Source of the DNA: Alloteropsis semialata
Lineage: Eukaryota; Streptophyta; Magnoliopsida; Poales; Poaceae
Length of the DNA stretch: 64,000 bases
Direction: 5' to 3'
NCBI GenBank assembly: GCA_004135705.1
Contig: CM014278.1
Location: 73,998,765 to 74,062,764, forward strand
Position numbers and translations under genes: made by a program. Shown here piece by piece: positions 1 through 10,714 of the stretch. Position 1 is the stretch's first letter, and each line of letters begins with the position of its first letter. A model generated the notes under the pieces. The model saw only the letters and a program-made list of their open reading frames with translations. It had not been told where the DNA came from and searched no databases.

Positions 1-235
1 GAGAAGGTGTAGATGGCCCCTGAAAAATTTTGCAAAAGGGAATCTTTTTTGCATGGAGTACTAAATGAAGTCTATTTGCAAAACCCAGCCATGGATGAGC
101 GTAACTTTCCGAGACGAATCTAATGAGTCTAATTAATCCATGATTTGCTACAGTGATGCTACAGTAACCATCTTCTAATCATCCTCTAATCATGCGGTCA
201 AAGGCCTCATTAGATTTATTAAATTAAAGAAAAAT
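1..235. repeat. MITE remnant (gagacgaatctaatgag family)
   Basis: This carries the core shared by several MITEs in this window: GAGACGAATCTAATGAG, then TAATTAATCCATGATTTGC, CTACAG motifs, and GCGGTCAAAGGCCTCATTAG. Both arms of the internal inverted repeat are visible, but the left end is cut by the window and the right end runs into the copia fragment. Related copies lie at about 6265-6545 and 17184-17514. The superfamily is not certain from this copy. Confidence 0.65.
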
Positions 236-237
236 CA

Positions 238-728
238 GAGGCATTGGATAAATTCAAGATATTTAAGGCTGAAATTGAAAACCAACATAGTATAAAGATA
301 AAGGTAGTCAGATCCGACCGTGGAGGGGAATACTATGGTCGGCATACCCCATATGGCCAAGTTCCAGGTCCTTTTGCAAAGTATCTTATGGAAGCGAGGC
401 ATAGTAGCCCAGTATTCCATGCTAGGTGACCCTCAGCAAAACGGAGTGGCTGAAAGACACAACCGTACCCTGATGGATAAGCTGCGAAGCATGATCAGCT
501 TCTCTACATTGCCAGTGAGTTTATGGATGGAGGCGTTAAAAACCGCTATCTATATTCTCAACAGAGTACCCAGTAAAGCGGTGCCAAAAATACCGTATGA
601 GTTGTGGACAGGAAGAGTACCCTCATTAAATCACCTACGGGTGTGGGGGAGTCCTGCTGAGGCGGAAGTTTTTAACCCGACCATTGGGAAACTAGATTCC
701 AAAACAGTGACTTGCCATTTTATTGGCT
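238..728 (+). mobile_element. Ty1/copia integrase fragment, frameshifted
   Basis: Two overlapping reading frames together give the end of a copia-type integrase core: a VVRSDRGGEYYG stretch in one frame (about 300-340), then GVAERHNRTL, LWMEALKTAIYILNRVPSK, YELWTGRVPSLNHLRVWG and a TCHFIG motif in another (about 400-727). These are hallmark pol segments of plant Ty1/copia elements. The frame changes near 390-400, so the fragment is broken. No gag, reverse transcriptase, RNase H or LTR is visible next to it. It stops abruptly at the single N at 729, where unrelated ankyrin-gene sequence begins. Confidence 0.85.
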
Positions 729-729
729 N

Positions 730-3269
730 CACGGCCGGAAGGTTGAGGCCAGCGACGGTAAGAGCCTGGTGCCCGAGAGGTGGAGGGACGCCGAGGAGGA
801 GATCAACCTGACGAAGAAGGAAAAACGCCGCATCACGCACGAGCTGCGATTCGGGAGTCGCCTCGAGCGGCGGGCGCCCCCGGCCGTGTCCGCCCCTGAC
901 GAATTCCGCGTGTACCGCAAGGGGACGCGGCAAGCGGAGTCTGAGCACGTTGCTAACGTGTACTGGGGGGCGCTAGAGAGGACTCTTCCGCCGGAGAAGG
1001 TGGGGGAGCCTGCGCCGCCGGAGCCAGGGACACGTGTGGCCCCGAGGAACCCAAGGATGGGGATGGATGTTGTCAGCCTTGATGATGTCGCGGAGTTTTT
1101 TAGCAGTCGGGACTATGTTCCGGACGAGATGGAGGACGGCAATAGCACGAAAAGTGAGTTCTGAAGACTTGTTTTACGTTAATCAAATATCGCGCTCACT
1201 ACATTTGGCATTAGAAAAGTGACTGTAGTTGATTGCTCAAATGTCTTGGAAATGGATGTTTAATCATCTCCAATTGTCCATTTATGTTTCCTAGATTTGT
1301 TCCACATGAGAGGTGAGAGCCAAGGGTAGTGATTATGTTTTTTTTGTTAAGATTATAGTAGACTGAAGTAGTTTAAATCGACCATACAAATATCGAAACT
1401 CTTTGTATCCAGCAATAGCACTGCAATGGTTAGAATTAGGCCCACTCATGAGCTTCAATACCATGAGTTCCTATTACCATGCTCTGATACTGCCACTGAC
1501 TATGACTAAATGATGACACCATACAGCAATCTGTGCCGAAACAGACAGTATCAATAGTCTGGTACAATTTTTATTGCCTTTGGTAAACTTGGTAGCCATG
1601 TCAGATTCTTCTGCTATATAAAAATGACTGCTGTTTGGCCAGTTGGATGATGTATTAGTTTAGTTTGATATATAACTTTCACTAATTTTCAACCAGAGTG
1701 ACTTTGTTCTTCTTTTTGCATCATTCTTTTGCTTATTAACACACAACAACATTTTCTTTTGTACTTCAGGTCGTCAGAAGCTGTTCTCAAGCGAGGAGAA
1801 GGTTCTTCTGAACAAGCGAGTGCCTGATCTGGAAGCCGCTGCTTCTGTAAGCAATCCCAGTTCAGAGCAGTCCAGTTCTGGTGAAGTCGTTAGAAAGTGT
1901 GGTTGCAGCTAATTTCTGAGTCATGAGGACCATGATCTCTTTTAGTTCAAATGTAATGGACTAATGTGGCCTTGTATTTATTCCTTGTAGAGTAAATGGC
2001 TTCCGCTTCACACCCTTGCTGCATCTGGGGATTTCTATCTATTGGATAGTCTTTTAAAACATAATGTGGACATAAATGCGCTTGATAAGGTAATTGCCAT
2101 TGTATGCTTGTAAGGCTTTCTATGTTTTTAAGGTCATTATCATTAATTGGACCTTTTTCTGGTTTTGTCAGGATGGTTTGCCAGCAATTCACAAAGCAAT
2201 TCTTTCAAAGAAGGCTGCTATTATCAACTACCTTTTAAGGAATTCAGCAAATCCATTCATCCAAGATAAAGTAAGTGCAAATCTTGTGTAGCATGCTTGC
2301 AACCAGTTTATACAGAGACTATTATGAAACGTGCTAGTTGCGCCTGTCTTGATTGCTTTAGGTTCATGGGTGACACGTTCTGCATATTTGCTCTTTGAGG
2401 ATTTGCATTTGCTATTTTTCATTGCAAAGATTTATTGATTTTGCCTCATTTAATCATCATTGTCATGATGAACCTTTTTTTTGTGGAATTGTCACGATGA
2501 ACTTTGATGCTCCTGGATTCCTTCTGGTTTGATGCAGTCTTATATGTGAGATTTATTTTCCATGTGCACTATTTTTCCTGTGACTTGTAAATTCAATTCC
2601 AACAACTTCGCAATTTTGGTGATACAGGATGGTGCAACCCTAATGCATTACGCTGTCCAAACAGCATGCAGTCAGACCATAAAGACTCTTCTGCTGTACA
2701 ATGTTGACATCAATCGTCCAGATGATGTATGCTAAGTTCTGGAACTTTCTTGCTTTATTCTCGCTTCTGCTAGTTTGGACTAACCGTGTAGCTCGGACAC
2801 TTTGCAGTATGGATGGACACCTTTGCATCTTGCTGTACAAACACAGAGGACTGACATTGTGAAGCTACTTTTAATAAAGGGCGCTGATAGAACTCTGAAA
2901 ACCCAAGTAAGTGAATATTCTAACAGTTCTCAAATGATTCAGTAAGACCACGTTTATGGATTGACTGAATGATTTGCATTGAATCATATTCCTTTAGTTT
3001 ATCACATGACATCATGTTGTCACCTCAATCTTGTCATTGTATTTTTTCCGTAGTAATTTAGGATGCAGTTATTCTTCTATTCTTCTGAAAAACAAATGCA
3101 CTCCTATTGGGGAATAATTTTGTTGTTGAACTCCTTTCAGGATGGATTGACCCCTTTGGAATTGTGCCTCCGGCTGGGTCACCATGTGCAAACCTATGAG
3201 CTTCTCAAATTACTTAAAAGCTTCCGAGGACAAAGGCAGCATGATTCAGTTTACCTGGAGGGTGTATGA
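730..3269 (+). CDS. AKRP: AKRP-like chloroplast ankyrin-repeat protein, 5' truncated
   Basis: Spliced reading gives seven visible exons: (730)-1153, 1770-1846, 1991-2089, 2172-2270, 2628-2726, 2808-2906 and 3141-3269 (stop TGA). All junctions are GT-AG and frame is kept throughout. The first exon has the pre-ankyrin region (GRKVEASDGKSLVPERW, then EEINLTKKEKRR), which I recognise from the plastid ankyrin protein AKRP, required for plastid differentiation and embryo development in Arabidopsis (family knowledge). The remaining exons encode ankyrin repeats such as GWTPLHLAVQTQRTDIVKLL and GATLMHYAVQTACSQTIKTL. Four consecutive exons are exactly 99 bp, phase 0, one repeat each. The N-terminal part with the expected transit peptide is missing: sequence left of the N at 729 is copia integrase. 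Either the gene is disrupted or the assembly is joined wrongly there. The symbol is by homology only. Confidence 0.85.
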
Positions 3270-4208
3270 CCAGTTGGAATTACTGAGGTTTATGGTGGAG
3301 CTTTGTTCTGGGAGCCACTTTTCTACAGTATATGGAATCGCTTCATGTGTTAGATAGGTACAGGCCAACTACATCATTTTGACTCATTTATGTTATTTTT
3401 TGCCTGACTGCACCAATTGGTTGCAGGACGTAGTTTAGCTTTGAAACTGGAAGCAATGAGAAAATCAGATTACAGTCGACTAGTTGAGCCATGAGAATGG
3501 GATGCTAAACCTCTCCCTAGGTCAGTGTCCTTGTCCTTCTATAAGAGGTGAGCCACTGAGCCGTGGCAAAATGTAGGTAATGAGTGCAAAATAACTGATA
3601 TGACTTGATGAAATTCACGTATGTTTTTAGAGTGGCACTGACTGCTCCTTTCAGTCCATTGAATTCGTGTTTGGGATGGGCCAAGAAATCAAATTGAATT
3701 TCTGGCCCACCAACGTGCAATGGTCAGGATTGCACTGTCCCAAACAGACCCTTAGGTGGAGACTTGTTGCACATTTAATCATTACTTACACAGATAATTT
3801 GCTTTGATGGATTAGGAAGTTCTCTTATTAAGTATGGGATCCTTTGTTTTTGTGCTTGGCATTATTGGTTTTTTTTCTCAGTTGGTATTATTGATATTTT
3901 CATAGATTAATAGCTGAATTTGGTACTTGTCAGTTGTCATGGAAACAGAACCGTTAGACTGACCTTGATATACATGTATTTTATATTTTATATTACACTA
4001 ACTTATCAGTTGCTGACAATTCAGCTCAGATATGTCTGAAAACCTTGATCACAAAAGAACAAGGGTGAGGTTTTTATGCACCCATCTCCATTGCCTGATG
4101 CAACTTCTTTGCTATCAGACTTTCAGATCTGGAAAGCAAAAACCATGCCAGTTCTGTTATCTTTTAAAACGTGCCTGGACCGTTTGGTCCCTGTCTGTGC
4201 CCATCTCA
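3270..4208. other. AKRP 3' flank, no gene seen
   Basis: This is the AT-rich presumed 3' UTR and downstream DNA. I see no conserved coding sequence, only short chance reading frames. Confidence 0.5.
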
Positions 4209-4560
4209 GGGCCTGTTTAGATTGGAAAGAAAGTTTGTGAAAGAAAGTTTTCAATTCTAAATCGAAGATTAGAAGGACTAAACATGATCTAATTATAAAA
4301 CTAAATACACGGATGGACGGGAAATCGCGAGACGAATCTATTAAGCCTAATTAATCCGTCATTAGAGATTGTTTACTGTAGCACGACGTTGTCTAATCAT
4401 GGCCTAATTAGGCTCATTAGATTCGTCTCGCAAAGTTACCGGGGGTTATGGAATGGGTTTTGTCATTAACACACGTTTAATACTCCATGCATGTAAGATT
4501 CCCTTTGATGAATAGTGAAGTTTCAGGGTGAAAGAAAGTTTCACCCTGAACTAAACAGGG
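4209..4560. repeat. MITE, about 350 bp
   Basis: Ends are GGGCCTGTTTAG on the left and CTAAACAGGG on the right, an imperfect terminal inverted repeat. Inside are the paired arms GAGACGAATCTATTAAGCC and GGCTCATTAGATTCGTCTC, and TAATTAATCCGTCATTAG. The same sub-family occurs at about 25090-25396 and, in shortened form, about 10017-10260. No clear target duplication is visible. Confidence 0.7.
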
Positions 4561-5138
4561 AAGCCTTTATTGGGCAATTACACGCACCAACGGAAATTCC
4601 ATTTGTACAGATCTTCTGAGCAACCAATGCCCAGGATCTTACCGCCGCACAACCTCCAACGACCCTACCCCTAGCTTTCTCCACACTCCATGGTCCTTAC
4701 CGGGCGGTCTTGAGTGGCCTGCATTGCACGTCAAACATTCCAGACTGCGGACCTGTAGTAGCAGCTCGAGTAAAAATAATCAAAACACGGTGGCAACACA
4801 ACCTGTAACTTACAGTTGCAGGAAAGTGGTAGAGCAGTGGTCAGCTCAAACCAGACCATGCATGGCATAGCTTTGCCTTGTGTTACTATTACATCAAAGG
4901 TTTTCTTAAAAATAAAATCAAACATGCTCATTTGTTTAAAGAGAAGGTGAAATGGGGGCAAATCAAGTCACAGCAAGGTGAGCAGACCAGACCGGACCAG
5001 ACTGGCAAGCAGCAATGTGGCCGAGTGGTGCTTGTCTCTGCCCAAGCATTGAATCCGTCGTGGCGTGGGTACTGAAGGTCTGAAGCCCTTGGCCTGGAGG
5101 CGGGAGGCCTGAGAGAGAAGAGTAGCGCGGTGATGAGG
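4561..5138. other. no recognised feature
   Basis: I see no conserved gene, RNA or repeat structure here. Confidence 0.4.
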
Positions 5139-5261
5139 GGGGTGTTTAGTTCTCTGCATTTTGCAAAATGGACTCGTATTGGGCCGCGTGTATAGAGAGA
5201 AAAAGTGCATGAGAAACATGTATTTTGCAAAATGGGTTGGTGAGGGATAACTAAACACCCC
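5139..5261. repeat. MITE, 123 bp, Tourist-like
   Basis: The terminal inverted repeats are GGGGTGTTTAGTT and AACTAAACACCCC, with GCATTTTGCAAAAT-type internal motifs and a conserved TCTCTC-rich centre. Copies of the same small family occur at 20977-21105, 30217-30345 and 38397-38511, two of them flanked by TTA duplications, which points to PIF/Harbinger (Tourist) mobilisation. Confidence 0.75.
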
Positions 5262-6264
5262 GAGGTATTGAGGTGACAGTTAGCATGGGGACTGCTGAGG
5301 CTGAGCGGGGGTTGGAGAAGTGAATGAGGGAATCTTTGTCTGACGCTATGGAGGCCAGGCCACGGCAGTCGGCAGGGCAGGGCCAGGTCCGGGCGGCCGT
5401 GCATCCTCCTCTCCTCTCCTCCTCCGCTAGTAGGCTGCATGGAGTGTAAATGCTGGCCGTGCCTGCCTGACCAAAGTGACCATGCCCCAGCCCCATATTC
5501 TACCTGCTGCTGTCCCCTTTGATGCTTTTCCCTGCCATCTCATTTACGCGCGTCTCATTACTCCCCCTAGTTACTCCTTTGCAAGACCCAACTACCTGCC
5601 CATGGGAATTTTGCCCTTTTGGTTTATGGATGCTACGGGAAATATTTAGCAAATACTAGTACACGTACATTCATCACACACATCAATCTTTCAGGCTGAT
5701 TGAAGAAAGCCGGTGGTGGTTGGGAGTATGTAGGAGCATACATGATGAGTTGCTTTGGGTCAATCCTTTGATTACATGTAACCGTGGGGATTGTAATTTT
5801 TTTCCTACTTTTTGTCCAATTTCCGTTATGTTAGTTCATTTGCTAATTGAGCCACACTGCTATCCTGAGAGTCCCCAAAATGATCCTTCTCGTCTAGCAT
5901 CAAACAGGTAAGCGGGCTGGGTCGTGTTTGGTTTAGATCCCTACCATGCTGAGCTAAAATTTTGCAGTGCATGCGGAATTTGGATTTCACTTGATCTGTT
6001 GCCAAAATTTGGTACCGAGTCCTGACAAGACCAATTGCAAGCCGAAATGTGGACAAAATCTGGGCCAGCATAATGGTTTGACATGGCTTGGCTTGCGCTC
6101 ACTGACGACTCTATTGCAACCGAGGCGTGCTGCCGTGCCTTCTGTACGATGCCTATATCATGGAAGCACGAAAAATTGGTCGTGGTTTGTTAATCGTTGT
6201 TGCTGCCATTGAGAGCGTTGCTGGCATTTCATTGAGTAATGAGTGCGTCTATTTTTTCCAGATA
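5262..6264. other. no recognised feature
   Basis: There are no conserved reading frames. The last ~80 bases (from about 6180) are part of an old duplication whose partner starts near 7203. Confidence 0.4.
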
Positions 6265-6545
6265 ATAAATGCATTTTTGACCGCTAATTAGGGGTATTAA
6301 ATAAAGTCAGTTTACAAAACTACCTCCACAACCCCCCGCAAATTCGCGAGACGAATCTAATGAGGCCTTTGACCGCACGATTAGAGGATAATTACTGTAG
6401 CATTACTGTAGCAAATCATGGATTAATTAGGCTCGTTAGATTCGTCACGCAAAGTTACACTTATCTGTGAAAAGGTTTTGTAAATAGACTTTATTTAGAC
6501 CTCCATGCATGCGAGATTTCGTATTGTAAATTTTTTAACAGGGGC
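6265..6545. repeat. MITE, gagacgaatctaatgag family
   Basis: It has the paired arms GCGAGACGAATCTAATGAG and CTCGTTAGATTCGTCACGC around GACCGCACGATTAGAGG and TAATTACTGTAGC. It also shares the outer pair ATTAAATAAAGTCAGTTTAC / GTAAATAGACTTTATTTAG. Boundaries are approximate. Confidence 0.65.
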
Positions 6546-6710
6546 ATGTGAACACGGCAATCCTCCACTATTAGACTGTTACTACTTGCAGACTGGGTCT
6601 GTGTCTGATCTGTATTGCCAGCTCATCACTCACAGCTAGTTCACTGTAGGGGTAGTTAGTTCACTATGGACCCACAGGCAGTTCACTGTGGGGGTAGCTT
6701 GTTCACTGCT

Positions 6711-7189
6711 CTCTCCGTTCTTAAGGGCGTGTTTGGTATGGCTCTGGAGCTGAACTCCAGCAACTTCAACCATTTTTTTAGCCAAACACCCCAGCTCCAA
6801 AACTCCATGGAGCTGCCAACTCCATGGAGCTGTAGTGCAAATGAGGGTGGAGTTTTGGAGCACCTCTTTTGCTGCTCCAAAACTCCACGGAGCAGCTCTG
6901 CTCCAAAACTCTGCAGAGTTTTAGAGTAGAGTTGCTCTGAGATGGAGCAGAGCCATGCCAAACACGTCCTAAATATATGACAATGTTGATTTTTTAATTT
7001 TAATTTTGATCAATAATATTTTATTAGTTAGTTTGTTAAATAAAGTTAAATGGGTATCAATACATCTAATATCAATAATACTTTGGATTTAACTCATAGA
7101 CCTATGTTTTTACATAAATATTTGTAGAAAAGACGAATAGTCAAACAAAAAAAAAGTCAATGGTGTCGTATATCTAAGGACGGAGGTAG
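6711..7189. repeat. Stowaway-like MITE split by an insertion
   Basis: The left end is CTCTCTCCGTTCTTAA and the right end CTAAGGACGGAGGTAG, mutually inverted. This resembles the common grass Stowaway-type (Tc1/mariner) end CTCCGTCC...GGACGGAG (family assignment from memory). It is interrupted at 6725-6969 by a second MITE. Confidence 0.6.
6725..6969. repeat. Tourist-like MITE with TAA duplication
   Basis: The terminal inverted repeats begin GGGCGTGTTTGGTATGG and extend about 22 bp with one or two mismatches. The element is flanked by TAA on both sides (6722-6724 and 6970-6972). A 3-bp TAA/TTA target and GGGC ends are typical of Tourist elements mobilised by PIF/Harbinger transposase. The inside is built of short AACTCCA and TGGAGTT repeats. 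Confidence 0.8.
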
Positions 7190-7654
7190 TATGTAGTACT
7201 TGGTTTGTGAATCGTTTCTTGCTGGCATTTGAATATTTTTAGAGCGTTGCTGGCATTTCCTTGGGTAATTAGTGCACTTCTTGTCTCAGTCCTCCAGTAT
7301 TAGACTGTCATTGCTTGCAGATGTATTCCAATCCCTCATTGGCTCAGTGTCTTGTATGTATTGCCAGCTCATCACTCGCAGGTAGTTCACTATGGAGTCA
7401 CAGGTAGTTCACTATGCAGTACGATCAGAGGGCCTCTCTTTTCTTTTTTACTTGCACCATTATAGGGCAACCTGTTGTATAGTTTGGACTTTGAAGTGTA
7501 TCAGATGTATTCTTGTATGGTTGGAGCAAAATAACAGTCACCGGAAATCTGCATGCAATTTCCGAAGGAGCAAACAGTCCAAGTATTCATGACCTGAGCA
7601 TAAGAACGTTAGAGCAAGCTGGACCTCGTGCTGATGCACTGTAGTAGCAGTACC

Positions 7655-7840
7655 AGGCCTGTTCGGTTGGCTTATCAGCCACCAGCCTGCAGTATTTTTC
7701 TCTCACAACAAATCAACACCAACCATCAGCCACTGCTCTCACAACAAATCAGCACCAGCCATCAGCCACTAGCCAGCCAGCAGTATTTTTCTCTCACAAC
7801 AAATCAGCACCAGCCATCAGCCGGCTTATCCTATGCATAA
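7655..7840. repeat. MITE, gcctgttcggttggct family
   Basis: It begins GCCTGTTCGGTTGGCTTATC and contains repeats of CTCTCACAACAAATCAGCACC and CAGCCATCAGCC. The right end is degraded (CCGGCTTATCC). The full-length relative at 52843-52993 has both inverted ends. Confidence 0.65.
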
Positions 7841-7844
7841 ATAG

Positions 7845-9474
7845 AGCAAACGGGGCGGTACAGGAGGATGAAGACATGATTGAGAAAGAGGCAGAGGGGG
7901 AGAGAAGCTGGAGCATTTACAATTCGTAGAGCTTGGAAGCTGCAATGCAGTACTGACCGTAATTAATAGACAGAGATACTGGTACACAGTGGTGGTACTC
8001 AGCAGATCGACAGCAGCATGGGAGTGTGTCTCTCGTGACCCACGTTTTGAATCTACTGATTATATGTATATATTTAAGAAGACAGTGTTTAGGCCAAAAG
8101 TTAAAGAAACAGAAAAAGAAAAAAGAAGAAAATGAAAAAGATTACAACAAGGTCAACAACCATTGAGACATTGTCTGTTTATTATGCTCTTCTGCTCTTA
8201 GGATAACTAATTAAGGCAAACTTCAGGGCAAAACGAGCTCTACACCGGCCAGGGCTTGGCTGCACCATCTTGAAAATGAAGTCATTTCTGGACATTAAAT
8301 ACAACAACTCATCACAATGATAATATTCATAAAGATATATAGATATATACCTCATACGGGGAAGCTTGTGAGCCTCAAGTACTTATAGTCTGTCTGCTTT
8401 GTGTACGTAAACTTGGATTTGTTTTATTGTTTGTGTAATTAATTGAATTATAAGAAAAGTTTATAGTAGTCACAAAAGAGAGAGAGAAAATGTTATAGTG
8501 GCTAGATGATCGTTATATTTTGAATTCAGATTTCAGGAGTATATATAGGAAGAGTACTTGGTATACACATATCTGTGACAACAATTTCATATGAATTTCT
8601 TAGCTTACGTAGTGTGAATTCAATTAGAAGTCAGGTGTGCAACAGAGTATCGGATTGATCAAATCAGATCACTACGAAATCTGAATGTTCCGGAACCTGC
8701 TGCTCGAATGTAAACATTTCCCTTAACGATAGCGATTTTTGGCTATGCCACCATGGAGATACACAAGACATGATCAAGTAAATTAATGATCGTACATTCA
8801 AGCTAGTCTCAAGTGTGTGACAATGCTGCATATGCATGCATTCATGTGGCCGGCCACGAACAAAAACACAAGGTTGAAGAAGCATTGTGAGGCAGGCGCT
8901 TGGAGGCTTCTTGGCAGTCGCTACTCGCTGCTGCCTCTTACAGGTTGAACTCCTGTTTCGACTCCAGTGGTCGACAGAACAGGAAGGCCATGAAGATCTG
9001 GATCTCTCTCTCACCAGTCCACCAATCTTTCTCCGGGAAGCCATCTTCGAGATCAGATGATGATCTAGCTCGTCGTGGGAGCAGAAACTTACAACATATG
9101 ATGGGGCATGAATTGTGCAGAATGTAATCACAAAAACATGAGCATTTCTTGAGCGATGTGAACCAAGTACGCGGGATAATTGACGGATGAGATATCAAAA
9201 CAAGCAAGCATGATGTTGCGTAACAAAACATATACACACATTCAGCAGTAAACCGTTGTGGTTACAAGTTTCTGCACAGCAGGTGTGTGCAAAAACCAAG
9301 TAGGCAACGTGATGTGTATGTGCGTATCACATACTACCAAGAAATGCATGCTTTATCTGAAGTCTGAACGTAGAGTCTTACATGTGTATAATCGGCCATA
9401 CCTCAACAAGATCTCAGGTGAACAGGAACCCCGGCCCGGCCGGCCCCAGATTGTTGAGATAGCAACCGCATACA
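7845..9474. other. no protein gene; possible pri-miR171 3' region
   Basis: No conserved coding sequence is seen. Because MIR171 is transcribed leftwards from about 9600, the right part of this stretch could be its downstream transcript, including a possible donor-like GTAAGT on the minus strand near 9090. That is inference only. Confidence 0.35.
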
Positions 9475-9610
9475 AGTATGAAAGAGTACTAAGATATTGG
9501 CACGGCTCAATCAGAAAGACCAGCGATGCATCATGTCGCGTGCATCGCCCCTGGCCTGCAGGGTCATCTGAGTGAGCCGAGCCAACATCATAGATACTAT
9601 TTCATTCCTC
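9475..9610 (-). ncRNA. MIR171: MIR171 precursor hairpin
   Basis: Read on the minus strand, 9513-9493 is a 21-base sequence starting TGATTGAGCCGTGCC and ending AATATC, the known miR171b/d/e/f-type mature sequence of grasses. The opposite arm, 9587-9567, starts TGTTGGCTCGG and ends CTCACTCAGA, the known miR171 passenger type. The arms pair with about three mismatches in 23 positions. They give exactly 2-nt 3' overhangs at both ends (9495 pairs with 9587; 9515 with 9567), the signature of DCL1 processing. The lower stem continues outward (ATGAAAGAGTACTAA against ATGAAATAGTATCTA), and the 53-nt apical part has its own GCGATGCA/TGCATCGC stem. miR171 guides cleavage of SCL6/HAM GRAS transcription factor mRNAs (family knowledge). 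The CT-rich minus-strand stretch corresponding to 9720-9830 may be part of the 5' transcript. An alternative, a GRAS target site, is unlikely because the passenger arm is present and no GRAS coding sequence surrounds it. Confidence 0.93.
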
Positions 9611-10016
9611 CTTTCCTTTTGCAGGCCTGCAGATCGAGTGGTGGTGGAAGGAAGGTAGAAGCATCACACACAGAGCACAGCTATGGCCATGCAGAAGATG
9701 AACAGCAAGCCAGGTAGCTGGAGAAGGAGGGAAGAGAGATGGAGAAGAGAGCGGCTAGTGGAGCTGGAAGAGGAGGCTGGAGAATGGAGGGATGGAGGCT
9801 GGAGGATGGAGGGAGGGCTCCAACTTATGCACCTCTTGTGTGGGTGGGCATTCAAGTCCCCCCGGCTACCAAATGAGTTAAGACAGGCTGCAGCATTAAT
9901 GGAAACCAGGCCCGGTCATCTCTCTTCTTCTCCCACATCGGCCGTGCCGTCCTCTCCCAGTACACTTTTTCTACAGAAAATTTGACCAATTTCAACGATC
10001 TAAACAAGGCCGATCG

Positions 10017-10260
10017 TGAGCTCTGTTTAATTCCGCAAAATAAGTTTAGAAAATTTACTGTAGCAAAACTAAATCGATGATTAGAAGGGCTAAATATGAT
10101 CTAATTATAAAACTAATTACACGGATGAACGAGAAATCACGAGACGAATCTATTAAGCCTAATTAATCCGTCATTAATCCATATTTAATACCCTTAATTA
10201 ATGTCCTAATATTTGATGTGACGGGATGAATAAAAAAAACTTATGGAATTAAACATGGCC
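10017..10260. repeat. MITE, shortened copy
   Basis: The ends CTCTGTTTAATTCCGC and TTATGGAATTAAACATGGCC are inverted relative to each other. The interior (GATCTAATTATAAAACTAAT, GAGACGAATCTATTAAGCC, TAATTAATCCGTCATTA) matches the element at 4209-4560, but the right half is deleted. Confidence 0.65.
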
Positions 10261-10268
10261 AGGAGCAA

Positions 10269-10714
10269 GGTTGTCAGTATCAGGATACTAGGTAGTATCG
10301 TTTTTCGTCCGACAGTATCGGATCGTAGAATTGTATCGTATTATCGGATACTATCGGATTATGCATAAAACATATTTTATATAAGATTTGCAATATATTA
10401 TATAGATCGAAGTGAATAATGTCTATTTTGATTAAATAAATTGACTGTTTGCAAACTTAAGTGCTCTAATTGACATTATATTCAATGTATCTTATCTCAA
10501 ATAATATTTTATCACCATTAAATTATTCTAAAAATCATTTATATCAATTATTATGTGGTATCGTAGGATCGTAGTATCAAGATACTTTAAAATTTCATGT
10601 AGGATTGTGTGGAACCTTTCTATAGTATCGGGATACTATGAAAATTAAGATACTAAGTAGGATCGGTATCGTTTTGTCTAGACAGAGTAAGATACTATCA
10701 AGATACTGACAACC
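10269..10714. mobile_element. 446-bp TIR element rich in GTATC/GATAC
   Basis: It starts GGTTGTCAGTATC and ends GATACTGACAACC, a 13-bp perfect inverted repeat that continues imperfectly inwards. Subterminal regions are packed with GTATC, GATAC and ATCGTA motifs on both sides of an AT-rich centre. CATGGCCAG occurs close to both ends outside the element (about 10254 and 10714) and may be a displaced target duplication. There is no coding capacity. The superfamily is not determined. Confidence 0.7.

Noticed and set aside
9493..9513. A miR171 target site in a GRAS gene
   Set aside because: The passenger arm and stem are present and there is no GRAS coding sequence around it.
9258..9717. Plus-strand frames over the MIR171 hairpin
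   Set aside because: No conserved domain; the region is explained by the minus-strand microRNA precursor.
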